Source of the DNA: Nitrospinaceae bacterium
GTDB lineage: Bacteria > Nitrospinota > Nitrospinia > Nitrospinales > VA-1
Direction: 5' to 3'
NCBI GenBank assembly: GCA_029261595.1
Contig: JAJDAZ010000051.1
Location: 1 to 49,507, forward strand
Length of the DNA: 49,507 nt
In this document: positions 31,507 through 39,639 of the stretch, piece by piece
Position numbering within the stretch: the stretch's first letter is position 1
Layout: each line of letters starts with the position of its first letter
Notes under the pieces: generated by a model
What the model was told of the DNA's origin: nothing
Seen by the model: the letters and a program-made list of their open reading frames with translations, nothing else
Databases searched by the model: none
Program-made: the position numbers and the translations under genes

Positions 31507-34353
31507 TCAAACAATCCTCATCAACTGGACCGTGACCGGGATGAAATCCATGCGGCGCTTTTGTCCCGATCCTATTTGCCTTCCGGTGCCCAGCACCAGG
31601 GCGGGCAGATCCGGGTCCTCATGAGTCGGCGGACTGATGGATAAAATGTCGCCGCGTTGAATCTCCATGTTGTCGAGGAACAACTCCATATCCAGCACGT
31701 CATAAGGTTCCTTATGCTGGGCAAGATAAAAGGCCACAAGATCCGTGGCCTGGGCCGACAGACGGGTCCAGTTGAACTCAAAGTCTCCCGGTTTTTCCCG
31801 TCGGCCATAGCGCGTGATGGAATCGGCATCACTGCCGGAGGCGACCGAATCAAAATCCTTTGAAGACCAGTCGCGCCGGTAGTGCAAATCAATGGCGTTC
31901 ACGATGTTCCGGTTGGGGCTGCGTTCCACCTGAATAGAAGAACGACCGTTCCCGGCCAGCCGGATCATATTGTCGGCGATGGTTTTATCCGCAGTGAACG
32001 GAAGGGAAATTTCATTGAGCGGACGAAATTGAATTTTTGCCTTTCCCAGATCCCAGAACAGGTAAGCCCGGCAATTGGTTTCCCAGTCCTGCCACAGGGT
32101 TTTAATTTTCACCTTGCCCTGGACGATGCCCGCCAGTTTGTATCCACCGGCAATGGCTCCTGAAAAATCCGTCCCCGCCTGTGTGAAGGAAGCAGAGTCA
32201 ATGTCGGAGGCGGTCAAACCAAGCAGATTTAAAATCGACCATTTGAAAACATGATCGGGCCGTTCCAATAGAGCGTCTGCAACGCCGCTGATGGTGCCCG
32301 CTCCATCGTCTTTGACTCCCTGGACATCGGCTGTCACGTTGTCAGTAAAGCTCAACCGCCGCCTGGCATACTCGATTTCAAATGCCAAGTGAATGATGAA
32401 AGCCGTGCGGCCGTCTGAGGTTCCGTTGTATTTGATCTGGATTTCCCGGTTGGTGAACCACGACCAGTCGCCTGAAACATTCGATGTGATGTCAATAAAA
32501 TCCACAATCGTGCTGGTGTTCTTTTCAGTCGTCCCGCCCACATTGGGGATGGACGAATGCTGAGTGACAGCGCCTGTTTTGGAAGTCGATGTCCCTGTGC
32601 CGATCACGGCGGTGTCTTCCACCGGAGTGAGGGTGATGACCCGAGTGGCGTTGAACAGTTTCATGGTCGCGCTACCGAATCCACTTGTCCTAGAAATAGT
32701 CACTGATGTTGGCGCGTTGGTCATGCTTCCGTTCGGGGTATAGACAGGGGGGAACCCAATCTTGTAAATATTGTAAGACTGCGGAGCCGTGCCACTTAGA
32801 ATCAGAAAAGTTCCTGTCGTTCCAGAAACACCTGAAACCTCAAAATTCAATTCGTAATCAACTGATTCAATGGTCCCGGCGGGTGCTGATGGAAAAGTGA
32901 TGACATGCGTCGGATTGAGGCTGTCAATCGCAAAACCGTCCGGATCGATTCCCGCTGTGGCTTCCTGGCGGATTTCTGTTTTCCTGGGCAAATCATGTTG
33001 ATGCGTGGGATCGGTGACGGGGAATCCCAAAGAATCCAGATGCGCGTGGGTGATGTCCACGTTACCCTGGGAACCAATGGAATCATCCGTCGCAGGTCCC
33101 GACAACGTACCGACCTGCCCCACTCCTACAATATCTACAGAAAGGTTGTCGTTTGGCAGCTTCTCTTCCACAAAATGTTCGACCCGCAGTTTGACTTTGC
33201 CGATCACGCCGATGGCAGGCAGGACGTCGGTCTGTTTTAGAGAAAGCGTGTTGGAAGCCTGATTGATTTGCGCGTACTCGGTTTTGGTGGCCGGGTTGGC
33301 GGCGTTCAAGGGGTCGGTGGCGTTGTTGCCCGTGCCCACGGCGTCGAATTGCGCCTGCAGGAACCGGGTGTCTAAAGAATCCGCCTTTTCCGGTTTCTTA
33401 TTGAACACCACTTCTCCATTGGGCAAATCCAGACTGAAGTCCCCGGCATCCGCCGGTTGCCCATCGACCTTGACGTTACTGATTTGCAGGATCGGGTAGG
33501 AGGGATCGCTGAACAGGTAACGGTGATCGGTGATCTTTTCCAGGACGATATCGTCGGCGTAATGGAATTCATTGATGCCTGTGCAACCGGTGAACGTGGT
33601 GGCGGTCTTTCCTGTATAAGCCACTTCATCATCGTTCAGCTTCACCGTGCCTGACGCTGAAAAATCCGTCGTGTCCGCGACTGTTAAAACCGTATCCCCA
33701 GGCGCCGCCACAGAAGTAACTTTGGTCCGGGCCGACTCTTTGACCAGAATCGACGGGGCCTTTTCCACCTGTCCGATAACAATCGGCTTCATCTTACCGA
33801 TGGACGCGTCAGGCGCGTTGGGATAATCGGTGGCATTGATAAGATTGCCCACGGTCACATTTCCCCTGACGCTTGCGATATCCACCAGATCAAACGAGCA
33901 GGATGATTCGTTAAACTTGATCGGGTCTTCGATGCGGGCAACAAAAATCGGGGCGATATCGGATTCAGCTAACCCTTCAAACCATTGCGACACCGTGACC
34001 GTCGCCGACTCCGGGGGCCGGTCCTTAAAAACATAACTGAACGGTTGCTCCGGGCCGAACAACCGGGTGGGCAGATTGGTGATGGAAATGCCAAGATCCG
34101 CGACCGAGTTGGCGGAAAAATTCCCGGCGCTCACCAGCCGGTCCAGACCGCCGGTGCTTTCGATCACGGAATGCCAGTCGGTGCCGTTGATGGTCAGTTT
34201 TTTATTATCAGAATTGGAGCCCCGGTCGGTCAGGCGAAGGGTCAACTGGGGTAAAACGCCCATAGCCGGCCAGTCGATTTGCAATAACGTGACCGGCTGA
34301 TTGACTTTCTTATCCTTTTCCGCTGTGAAATTAATTGTCAGATCGGTTCGCAT
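31507..34353 (-). CDS. Phage tail tip / baseplate hub-like protein
   Basis: A 948-residue protein rich in beta strands and Gly/Thr turns. It opens MRTDLTINFTAEKDKKVNQPVTLLQIDW and has LTLRLTDRGSNSDNKKLTINGTDW, patterns typical of tail-tip or hub proteins of siphophages. Its size and its position after the tail chaperones and two small tail proteins suggest the host-contact end of the tail. No enzymatic motif is obvious. I could not assign a precise family. Confidence 0.7.
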   Translation of the reverse strand: MRTDLTINFTAEKDKKVNQPVTLLQIDWPAMGVLPQLTLRLTDRGSNSDNKKLTINGTDWHSVIESTGGLDRLVSAGNFSANSVADLGISITNLPTRLFGPEQPFSYVFKDRPPESATVTVSQWFEGLAESDIAPIFVARIEDPIKFNESSCSFDLVDIASVRGNVTVGNLINATDYPNAPDASIGKMKPIVIGQVEKAPSILVKESARTKVTSVAAPGDTVLTVADTTDFSASGTVKLNDDEVAYTGKTATTFTGCTGINEFHYADDIVLEKITDHRYLFSDPSYPILQISNVKVDGQPADAGDFSLDLPNGEVVFNKKPEKADSLDTRFLQAQFDAVGTGNNATDPLNAANPATKTEYAQINQASNTLSLKQTDVLPAIGVIGKVKLRVEHFVEEKLPNDNLSVDIVGVGQVGTLSGPATDDSIGSQGNVDITHAHLDSLGFPVTDPTHQHDLPRKTEIRQEATAGIDPDGFAIDSLNPTHVITFPSAPAGTIESVDYELNFEVSGVSGTTGTFLILSGTAPQSYNIYKIGFPPVYTPNGSMTNAPTSVTISRTSGFGSATMKLFNATRVITLTPVEDTAVIGTGTSTSKTGAVTQHSSIPNVGGTTEKNTSTIVDFIDITSNVSGDWSWFTNREIQIKYNGTSDGRTAFIIHLAFEIEYARRRLSFTDNVTADVQGVKDDGAGTISGVADALLERPDHVFKWSILNLLGLTASDIDSASFTQAGTDFSGAIAGGYKLAGIVQGKVKIKTLWQDWETNCRAYLFWDLGKAKIQFRPLNEISLPFTADKTIADNMIRLAGNGRSSIQVERSPNRNIVNAIDLHYRRDWSSKDFDSVASGSDADSITRYGRREKPGDFEFNWTRLSAQATDLVAFYLAQHKEPYDVLDMELFLDNMEIQRGDILSISPPTHEDPDLPALVLGTGRQIGSGQKRRMDFIPVTVQLMRIV

Positions 34354-34356
34354 GAT

Positions 34357-34656
34357 TTATTGGTTGATCCACGCAAGTTTGTCTTCTATCGAGATTGGCC
34401 CGGTTTTGGTCCGGGCAATGATGTCGTCTTTGACCCGTTGCTCAAAAATTTTCGACAAGGCTTTCTGCCAGTCCGCCGTCTTTTTAAGGGCGTGGTAAAA
34501 ATCCGCACGCACCGGGACGGGCTTTAAAAACGCCAGGTCCCCGTCCTTGTGGTAAACCCTGACAGGAAAAATAATACTGTCGCCCGATTCCTGAATAGAC
34601 TCGACTTCCATCTGATACCGAAAATCATCCGGGCCTGCTTTTTCCCAGTCGATCAT
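34357..34656 (-). CDS. Small phage tail-module protein
   Basis: 99 residues, starting MIDWEKAGPDDFRYQMEVESIQESGD. AAAGGA lies just upstream of ATG 34656, and the start overlaps the stop of the upstream tail gene by four bases. A longer frame to 34734 would bury it in that gene. No family is recognised; the gene lies between two tail proteins. Confidence 0.65.
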   Translation of the reverse strand: MIDWEKAGPDDFRYQMEVESIQESGDSIIFPVRVYHKDGDLAFLKPVPVRADFYHALKKTADWQKALSKIFEQRVKDDIIARTKTGPISIEDKLAWINQ

Positions 34657-35033
34657 GGCGTTTCCTTTCTTAATTGAATGGTTCCCGAATACCGCCCCTC
34701 CACCACAAACTGAAAATCGAAATCGTTCATCCACCGGACGGTGTGCAGAACCCCGTTTCGATCTTCAAATTCAAAGGTGTTGAATGATTTTTTGACCGTA
34801 TTGAAAAAACTGAGCGCATTGTCCCGGTCCGTGACGGTCAGGCGGACGAATTTCAATTGAAACTTTTCCCGTAGCGGTCCCTTATCCTGCACGTAAAGCG
34901 TTCCCCCCGCCGTCTCACCGGTCAACTGTTCCGGGTAATCCACAGGCTCCACAGCCGGGAAAACAGGTTGCTTTAACGCAACCCAGGTGGTTGTGGCCCC
35001 TGCCTTGGTGGGAAAATAAAAGCCAATGCCCAT
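34653..35033 (-). CDS. Phage minor tail protein
   Basis: 126 residues with a beta-rich pattern: FVRLTVTDRDNALSFFNTVKKSFNTFEFEDRNGVLHTVRWMNDFDFQFV. This resembles small distal-tail proteins that follow the tape measure in siphophage tail modules. Here it follows the tail chaperone gene directly, with no tape measure in between. Confidence 0.65.
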   Translation of the reverse strand: MGIGFYFPTKAGATTTWVALKQPVFPAVEPVDYPEQLTGETAGGTLYVQDKGPLREKFQLKFVRLTVTDRDNALSFFNTVKKSFNTFEFEDRNGVLHTVRWMNDFDFQFVVEGRYSGTIQLRKETP

Positions 35034-35044
35034 TTTTTTTCACC

Positions 35045-35350
35045 TTATTTTCTAATAGATTCTCCGGACATCCGGCTCCGGTCAGCCGCCCTGGATAGGC
35101 TTTCATTCCAATCCTTTAAAATCGCAAGGCTCTTCCATTCGATGAGGGAGAGGTGGTTTTTATCGAGGGGGTAACCTGCTTTTTGGAGCCATAAAAGCTC
35201 TTTAAGCCAGGCGACCCATTGGCCAAAAAGGGGAGAAAACCGACCGAGAATGGAACGTGCCGGGTGGTTTTGAATATTCCATTCCGAATCACAAGTTTCC
35301 TCTTCGACCCGGTCCAGAAATTTCCAGTACTCTACCTCCAGCCCCGGCAC
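35045..35350 (-). CDS. Tail assembly chaperone, downstream (T-like) part, reached by -1 frameshift
   Basis: Read alone from GTG 35350 this gives 101 residues (PGLEVEYWKFLDRVEEETCDSEW...). The frame is open upstream of that GTG into the end of the preceding gene (LIDYLQYDVPGLEVEYW), and a slippery A AAA AAC lies at the junction. As in lambda G/GT, the natural product is therefore probably a fusion of the preceding 130-residue protein with this part (35045-35763 with a -1 slip). The stand-alone GTG start is less likely. Confidence 0.8.
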   Translation of the reverse strand: MPGLEVEYWKFLDRVEEETCDSEWNIQNHPARSILGRFSPLFGQWVAWLKELLWLQKAGYPLDKNHLSLIEWKSLAILKDWNESLSRAADRSRMSGESIRK

Positions 35351-35380
35351 ATCGTACTGAAGGTAGTCGATCAGTTTTTT
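35325..35380 (-). promoter_or_regulatory. Programmed -1 ribosomal frameshift signal
   Basis: On the minus strand TTA AAA AAC TGA ends the first chaperone gene. A AAA AAC (35380-35374) is a classical slippery heptamer in the right phase, directly before the stop. Seven bases later CUACCU (35366-35361) can pair with AGGUAG (35337-35332). CAGUAC (35359-35354) can pair with GUACUG (35330-35325), crossing the first stem. This gives either a pseudoknot or two alternative hairpins, the usual stimulator of -1 slipping. Confidence 0.8.
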
Positions 35381-35763
35381 AATGCATGGCTTTCAATGGC
35401 AACGCTTTCCCCTTCGAGATCCATAGCCGCGGCGATTTTCCACGAGGGATTGACATAATCCTTCCAGTTTTCCACTTCTGGGGTGAGGACCTCCTCTTTA
35501 CCGCTGACCGGATGCACATAAGTGACGGTGTCCGGGTTGCCTGCATTATCTAAAGCCTCAAGGCCTATCAGCAGTTCATCCACAAAACGCAACCGGGATT
35601 GCATGGAATGATCCTCAATCTGGCCTCTGGACCTGAACTCATAGCGGTCCCCCAGGAACCGGATGTACTGGGCGGCGGTATAATCGCGAAGCACCAGGAT
35701 GACCGTTCCCTGGCCGACCGGCACCTTCACCCGCCTTGTTTTTGGGTTTGCGCAAATTGGCAT
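35371..35763 (-). CDS. Tail assembly chaperone, upstream (G-like) part
   Basis: 130 residues beginning MPICANPKTRRVKVPVGQGTVILVLRDYTAAQYIRFLGDRYEF. Its place immediately after the tail tube gene, and the slippery site at its end, mark it as the G-like tail assembly chaperone that coats the tape measure during tail building. The protein terminates at TGA 35373-35371, or a fraction of ribosomes slip into the next frame. Confidence 0.75.
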   Translation of the reverse strand: MPICANPKTRRVKVPVGQGTVILVLRDYTAAQYIRFLGDRYEFRSRGQIEDHSMQSRLRFVDELLIGLEALDNAGNPDTVTYVHPVSGKEEVLTPEVENWKDYVNPSWKIAAAMDLEGESVAIESHALKN

Positions 35764-35818
35764 ACGTTATCCTTTCACTCATTTTCCAGGCTGGCTTAAT
35801 TTGGAAGCAAATAAGCCT

Positions 35819-36862
35819 TCAAATCAAATAACCTGTTTGTTCATTAATAACCTTAACGATTACCGAACCGTAAGTCGCGTCCTCCAATACCTGAAACTCG
35901 GCATTGACAATCACCTCCTGACCGTCGCGGGCTTTTTTTGCCTGCCGGTACACGACCTTAGGAAAAATCAAATCGATAGAAAAATTAAACGCCCCACTGC
36001 CGCCGGAAATCACTCCGCCGACCAAGGGGATGTTGAGAACGTATTGGGTTCCGTTAATGAGCCCTGTTTTGTGCGTGTCATCCTGCATTTCAAATTGGGC
36101 GGTGAGATCGTGCGTGAACCGGTCGCCCCGTTCGGCACGGCTGACGTGACCGGAGTTGTCGCCCATCTCGTAAACCGGAACGGCCTGATTATTCAGGGTC
36201 CAGGCAAAACTTTTAAGATCCCCTTTGAACGAGACAGGAGATCCGCCGACCGCCAAGTCCCCGGCCGCGACAGACCCGCTTAAGGCTCCGCCACGTGTGA
36301 ACTCGACGTCCCCGTATCGCAGATACGATTCGGCAACCACGGGGGGCTTTCCAATAGCGCTGGCTTCTTCCTTCCCCATGCCTCCCAATCGGGCTTCGAG
36401 TTTCAAAAAATCGTTGCGTTCGCCTAAAACCCTCACAGACTGGGCGAAAATCCCGGGAAATCGTTTTTGGGCAATGCCGTCAAACTCAACCATCGTTAGG
36501 CTGGAAAGCGCGGCGTTGCCGACTTCCCTTCCTATCCAGTGACGCCGGACGGTCGGGTCATTGCCCGCATCGGGAGTCTGGGTCGTCACCTTGCCCATGA
36601 CCGCGGCCAAAAAATACGCCACATTATGCGGCGTGGTCCGCTGGCGGTGGACGCCGTCCAGTTTCCAGTTGAGTATCTCGTGAGCCCCCGGTTCATGGAG
36701 CCCCGTGATCTCGTTTTCATCCGTTTCAGCCAGATTGATTTCAATATCCGTTGGTGGCCCCTCAAAGTTGAAGGCGGTATCGACCGTCGCGGGGGACCCG
36801 TAGGAGGTTTCTTTGGCAAGGGAGAACCCGCGCCAGCCGGTAGTGATTCGTTTCGTGGTCAT
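35819..36862 (-). CDS. Major tail tube protein
   Basis: 347 residues starting TTKRITTGWRGFSLAKETSYGSPA, a pattern seen at the N-terminus of many siphophage tail tube proteins. Much beta-strand content follows and an extra domain near the C-terminus. ATG 36862 has GAGG at good spacing; a longer frame reaches 36898 without a better site. The position between the tail terminator-like gene and the tail chaperones fits the tube subunit. Confidence 0.75.
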   Translation of the reverse strand: MTTKRITTGWRGFSLAKETSYGSPATVDTAFNFEGPPTDIEINLAETDENEITGLHEPGAHEILNWKLDGVHRQRTTPHNVAYFLAAVMGKVTTQTPDAGNDPTVRRHWIGREVGNAALSSLTMVEFDGIAQKRFPGIFAQSVRVLGERNDFLKLEARLGGMGKEEASAIGKPPVVAESYLRYGDVEFTRGGALSGSVAAGDLAVGGSPVSFKGDLKSFAWTLNNQAVPVYEMGDNSGHVSRAERGDRFTHDLTAQFEMQDDTHKTGLINGTQYVLNIPLVGGVISGGSGAFNFSIDLIFPKVVYRQAKKARDGQEVIVNAEFQVLEDATYGSVIVKVINEQTGYLI

Positions 36863-36943
36863 GCTGATTACCTCAGGCGGAGGATCTCCGCTGGACAATG
36901 TTTTATAATCCCGTTAAAAACTCCAGATTTTCTGCCGCGTCCG

Positions 36944-37420
36944 CTACAAATTTGCGGTCATTTCTATCTCGGCCCGGGTGGTTGAGATGAAGTAAAAAAA
37001 CTCTCCCCTTTTCAGCTGGTTTTCCGTGGTCGAAACCTGGCGCACAAATGCATCGACACCCAGGTCATTCAGCGAGCTTTTTTGTTTTTCCAAAACCCGT
37101 TCGATGTTTTGAATGAGGGACTGATGAGCCGTCATGCCGTTTTGCAAGGCGCGATCTCTGGAAACCGCCGCGAGTTCGCAAAACAGGGTTTCCCGGATCT
37201 CGTTGGTGGTCGAGAGCCTCTGCTGTTTGGGGCCGGCATTTGGAATGACGGCTATTGCCGGAAGATCCGCCTCGGAAAAAAACTGTGCGTCTTTTGGGTC
37301 CTGCAGGGAAAACCCGCGCCGGTGAATTTCAATGGTCTTGACGTTGACGGAGTTGCCAAGCCAGGCATCGGCGGACAGGGTGGAATGAATGGCGTTGGCC
37401 AAAGAGGTGTAGTCTGTCAC
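36944..37420 (-). CDS. Tail terminator-like protein
   Basis: 158 residues starting at GTG 37420 (TDYTSLANAIHSTLSADAWLG). The alpha/beta pattern, and the place between the gp10-like gene and the tail tube gene, match the tail terminator / head-tail joining group. The assignment rests on position and general character, not on a strict motif. Confidence 0.6.
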   Translation of the reverse strand: MTDYTSLANAIHSTLSADAWLGNSVNVKTIEIHRRGFSLQDPKDAQFFSEADLPAIAVIPNAGPKQQRLSTTNEIRETLFCELAAVSRDRALQNGMTAHQSLIQNIERVLEKQKSSLNDLGVDAFVRQVSTTENQLKRGEFFYFISTTRAEIEMTANL

Positions 37421-37514
37421 TTGAGCGCCTCAAAAAATGGTAATGGGTTCAGGCAAGCGGACGGGATTTGGTTTATTGGCCTGTTGAAAAGCTGCAACCC
37501 GCAGAAAACCCATC

Positions 37515-37540
37515 GCACATTAATCCCGGGTCCAGCCTCA
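37515..37540. repeat. Inverted repeat copy, left side of the gp10-like gene
   Basis: GCACATTAATCCCGGGTCCA plus GCCTCA matches the reverse complement of 38030-38055 at 22 of 26 positions. It overlaps the stop codon of the gp10-like gene. Confidence 0.65.
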
Positions 37541-38005
37541 GTCTGAAAATTTACGGGCCAGGTTTTGCTGGAAATCTCTTTGGATATTTTGCAGCCCCTG
37601 TTCCACCGCCTGCCCCAGAACTTTGAAAGCAGGAGTCCCCGGATGATTCACTTTCTTCGCTGGGAAGGAAGCTCCCGGCCAGAACAGGGTGCTTTTGTCC
37701 TTGGCTTCAATCACATGCGGGCGACTGCCGAACTCGATGACCGCCGCCTGAGGATGGTTACTGGCAATCTTCCCCATCACCTGAAACGGGGTTTTGACCG
37801 CTTGGGCATGAATCGAATGCAAATAACGTCCTGTCCGGGAATTCGGTTTTCGCAATTCCGACCGAACCCGGTCCTTTGCAACCGTAACGGATTCAAAAAG
37901 GATGGCGTCCGCCGTTTCGCTGAACACCTCCTGCATCCCTTCCGCCAAATTGTTCTGGAAGTTTTGAACCCCGGTTAAATTTTTAAACTCTATTAAAATT
38001 GACAT
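37538..38005 (-). CDS. HK97 gp10-like tail-completion protein
   Basis: 155 residues. SRTGRYLHSIHAQAV, the AVIEFGSRPHVIEAK motif (EFGs-xPH), HPGTPAF and KVLGQAVEQGLQNI are typical of the HK97 gp10 family, which joins the tail to the head connector. ATG 38005 has GGAAA upstream; the frame extends to 38044 but into the repeat. The gene is bracketed by inverted copies of a dispersed repeat. Confidence 0.8.
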   Translation of the reverse strand: MSILIEFKNLTGVQNFQNNLAEGMQEVFSETADAILFESVTVAKDRVRSELRKPNSRTGRYLHSIHAQAVKTPFQVMGKIASNHPQAAVIEFGSRPHVIEAKDKSTLFWPGASFPAKKVNHPGTPAFKVLGQAVEQGLQNIQRDFQQNLARKFSD

Positions 38006-38023
38006 CTGCAAGTTTCCGTTCGA

Positions 38024-38055
38024 CCAGCGTGACGCTGGACCCAAAATTAATGTGC
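38024..38055. repeat. Dispersed palindromic repeat copy, right side of the gp10-like gene
   Basis: CCAGCGT-G-ACGCTGG followed by ACCCAAAATTAATGTGC. The palindrome and ACCCAA are the same as at 24913-24933 outside the element, and the right part is the inverted partner of 37515-37540. Confidence 0.7.
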
Positions 38056-38130
38056 AGCAGGTTAAAGTTTATTCAGGGTTCATAAGCGTAGCGTCAGGCC
38101 CAAGCTTCCTCCCCAGGTAATTGGGCGGGA

Positions 38131-38799
38131 TTAAACCTTCACGATGCGGTAAGGCTCCCAAAGTGCTTTGACCGCCGGAGGAATCGCCAGCCGGTTGATC
38201 TCGGCCAATCCGGAGGTGGATTCATCGGACTCAAACAGTTTGGATTTATCGGCAAACAGGAATTTGATCCAAAACAGGATTCCCTGTTTGATGGAATCGG
38301 GAACATCCGATGCATTGCCGTAGCCTGCGACAAACTCAATTTCAACCGCATTGACCGGGCGCAAACCGGTCGGCCATTGCGCTCCCAGATTCAAAGCGAT
38401 CCTGCCGGGGTTGGAAGCGCTGTCCACCAGGTAATTGGTAGCGTTAAAAGCGGTGGCGGTGTTGGCCGTGTCATAGGTTTTTAAAAGGGTGACGGATTGG
38501 AGCGGGGAGCGGGAAATTTCCAACTGTCGTTGATCGTGGTCAAAGTGACCGACCGGCAGTTCAAAATAACCCTCTCCGGGCGCATCCTTATTGCCCTTGC
38601 GGGGAAAACCATCCAACCACAGTGTCCAGGTCTGCGTTATCAGAGATCGCGCGGCCCAGGTTTCAAATCGCTGACGCACTGATGTAATGAGCGCATTAAC
38701 AAACGCGTCGTCGTCCGTATCGGAGATTCTGAGATAGGATTTTGCCTCACTCAGGGTCACCGGCTCGGAAACAGGCGGGGTTTTCAATTGGTAGGCCAT
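38131..38799 (-). CDS. Head-tail connector (gp6-like)
   Basis: 222 residues: VTLSEAKSYLRISDTDDDAFVNALITSVRQRFETWAARSLITQTW is the N-terminal signature of gp6-like connector proteins (the VTLxEAKxHLR pattern with DD and later RxxE). VNAVEIEFVAGYG and VPDSIKQGILFWI also fit. ATG 38799 was preferred to TTG 38817. It forms the ring under the portal. Confidence 0.85.
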   Translation of the reverse strand: MAYQLKTPPVSEPVTLSEAKSYLRISDTDDDAFVNALITSVRQRFETWAARSLITQTWTLWLDGFPRKGNKDAPGEGYFELPVGHFDHDQRQLEISRSPLQSVTLLKTYDTANTATAFNATNYLVDSASNPGRIALNLGAQWPTGLRPVNAVEIEFVAGYGNASDVPDSIKQGILFWIKFLFADKSKLFESDESTSGLAEINRLAIPPAVKALWEPYRIVKV

Positions 38800-38865
38800 A
38801 AGATTTGGAGTTTCCAATATTAATTTTTAAATAGGAGGGAACTTATTTTCCCCACCCTCAATTCT

Positions 38866-39114
38866 TCACTGGTTTTTATTTTCCGGCGCGGCGCCGGAAT
38901 TTTTCCTGCGGGGTTTTCGGCCCCGCTCCTGCACGGGCTTTCCCCATCCCTCCCGGACAAAAACCTCAGCCAGGCTGTCGGGCACATCGTATTGCTCTCC
39001 CCTGGCATAGGAACAAACGGTCATGCCATCGGGCGAGCCGGTTCGGGTTTCCAGCATTTTTATTCTCACCATTGCCTCCAAAGATTTTTCATGGGACACA
39101 TCCTGCTTCGACAT
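38866..39114 (-). CDS. Small phage protein after the capsid genes
   Basis: Up to 82 residues; the core (MLETRTGSPDGMTVCSYARGEQYDVPDSLAEVFVREGWGKPV) looks like the small proteins often found between capsid and connector genes. The tail is basic. The ATG at 39114 lies inside a hairpin stem, so translation may start at the ATGs at 39072 or 39057, the first with GGAGG close upstream and the second with GGTGAG. Function unknown. Confidence 0.6.
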   Translation of the reverse strand: MSKQDVSHEKSLEAMVRIKMLETRTGSPDGMTVCSYARGEQYDVPDSLAEVFVREGWGKPVQERGRKPRRKNSGAAPENKNQ

Positions 39115-39135
39115 ACCCCAAAGAGGTATGTCGAA
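39107..39135. terminator. Perfect 11-bp hairpin behind the capsid decoration gene
   Basis: TTCGACATACC (39107-39117) pairs with GGTATGTCGAA (39125-39135) around a 7-base loop. No T-run follows on the minus strand, so it could be an RNA processing or mRNA-stabilising element rather than an intrinsic terminator. It would split the abundant capsid messages from the connector messages. Confidence 0.55.
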
Positions 39136-39161
39136 GGGTTGTCCATAGATTCAAAATGGGA

Positions 39162-39536
39162 TCAGGCCACTGGGGCGTGATGGGGGGCGCCGCGCATCAT
39201 CATCGCCCCGTAAATGGCGCCTGTGGCTCCGTTGGACGTGACGAACACGCGAACATAGCGTTTCCCGCCTTTGTATCCAATCCGTTGCACCGCATTGGTA
39301 CTGATACTCGCCAGGGTTCCGACCACATCCGCCGAAGCAACATCGGTGTAGGTTGCATCGTCATCGGACTCCTGTAACTTGGGCGTATGCGTGCCGTCCG
39401 TGAGGGCTCCGGAATAAATCACCGCCAGGGCGGCTTCGTATCCCTGCAAATCGACACCAGTTCCGGCCTGATTGGAATTGTGGGTTGCCGGATCAATGGA
39501 TTTGACGGCGTCCACATTGTTTTTTAAATCTTGCAT
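39162..39536 (-). CDS. Putative capsid-associated (decoration-like) protein
   Basis: 124 residues starting MQDLKNNVDAVKSIDPATHNSNQAGTGVDLQGYEAALAVIYSGALTDG. The TPKLQESDDDATYTDVAS...RYVRVFVTS pattern is common in small phage structural proteins next to the major capsid gene. ATG 39536 has GGAG nine bases upstream. A decoration or head-stabilising role is inferred from position. Confidence 0.65.
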   Translation of the reverse strand: MQDLKNNVDAVKSIDPATHNSNQAGTGVDLQGYEAALAVIYSGALTDGTHTPKLQESDDDATYTDVASADVVGTLASISTNAVQRIGYKGGKRYVRVFVTSNGATGAIYGAMMMRGAPHHAPVA

Positions 39537-39639
39537 ATTCAAAATCTCCAAAATTTTTAAGGTTCAGGAACCAGAATCCAGGAGGTTTTAATCTCCCGGA
39601 TTCCGGATTCTTTATGCTGACGACCGATGAATTCTAAGA

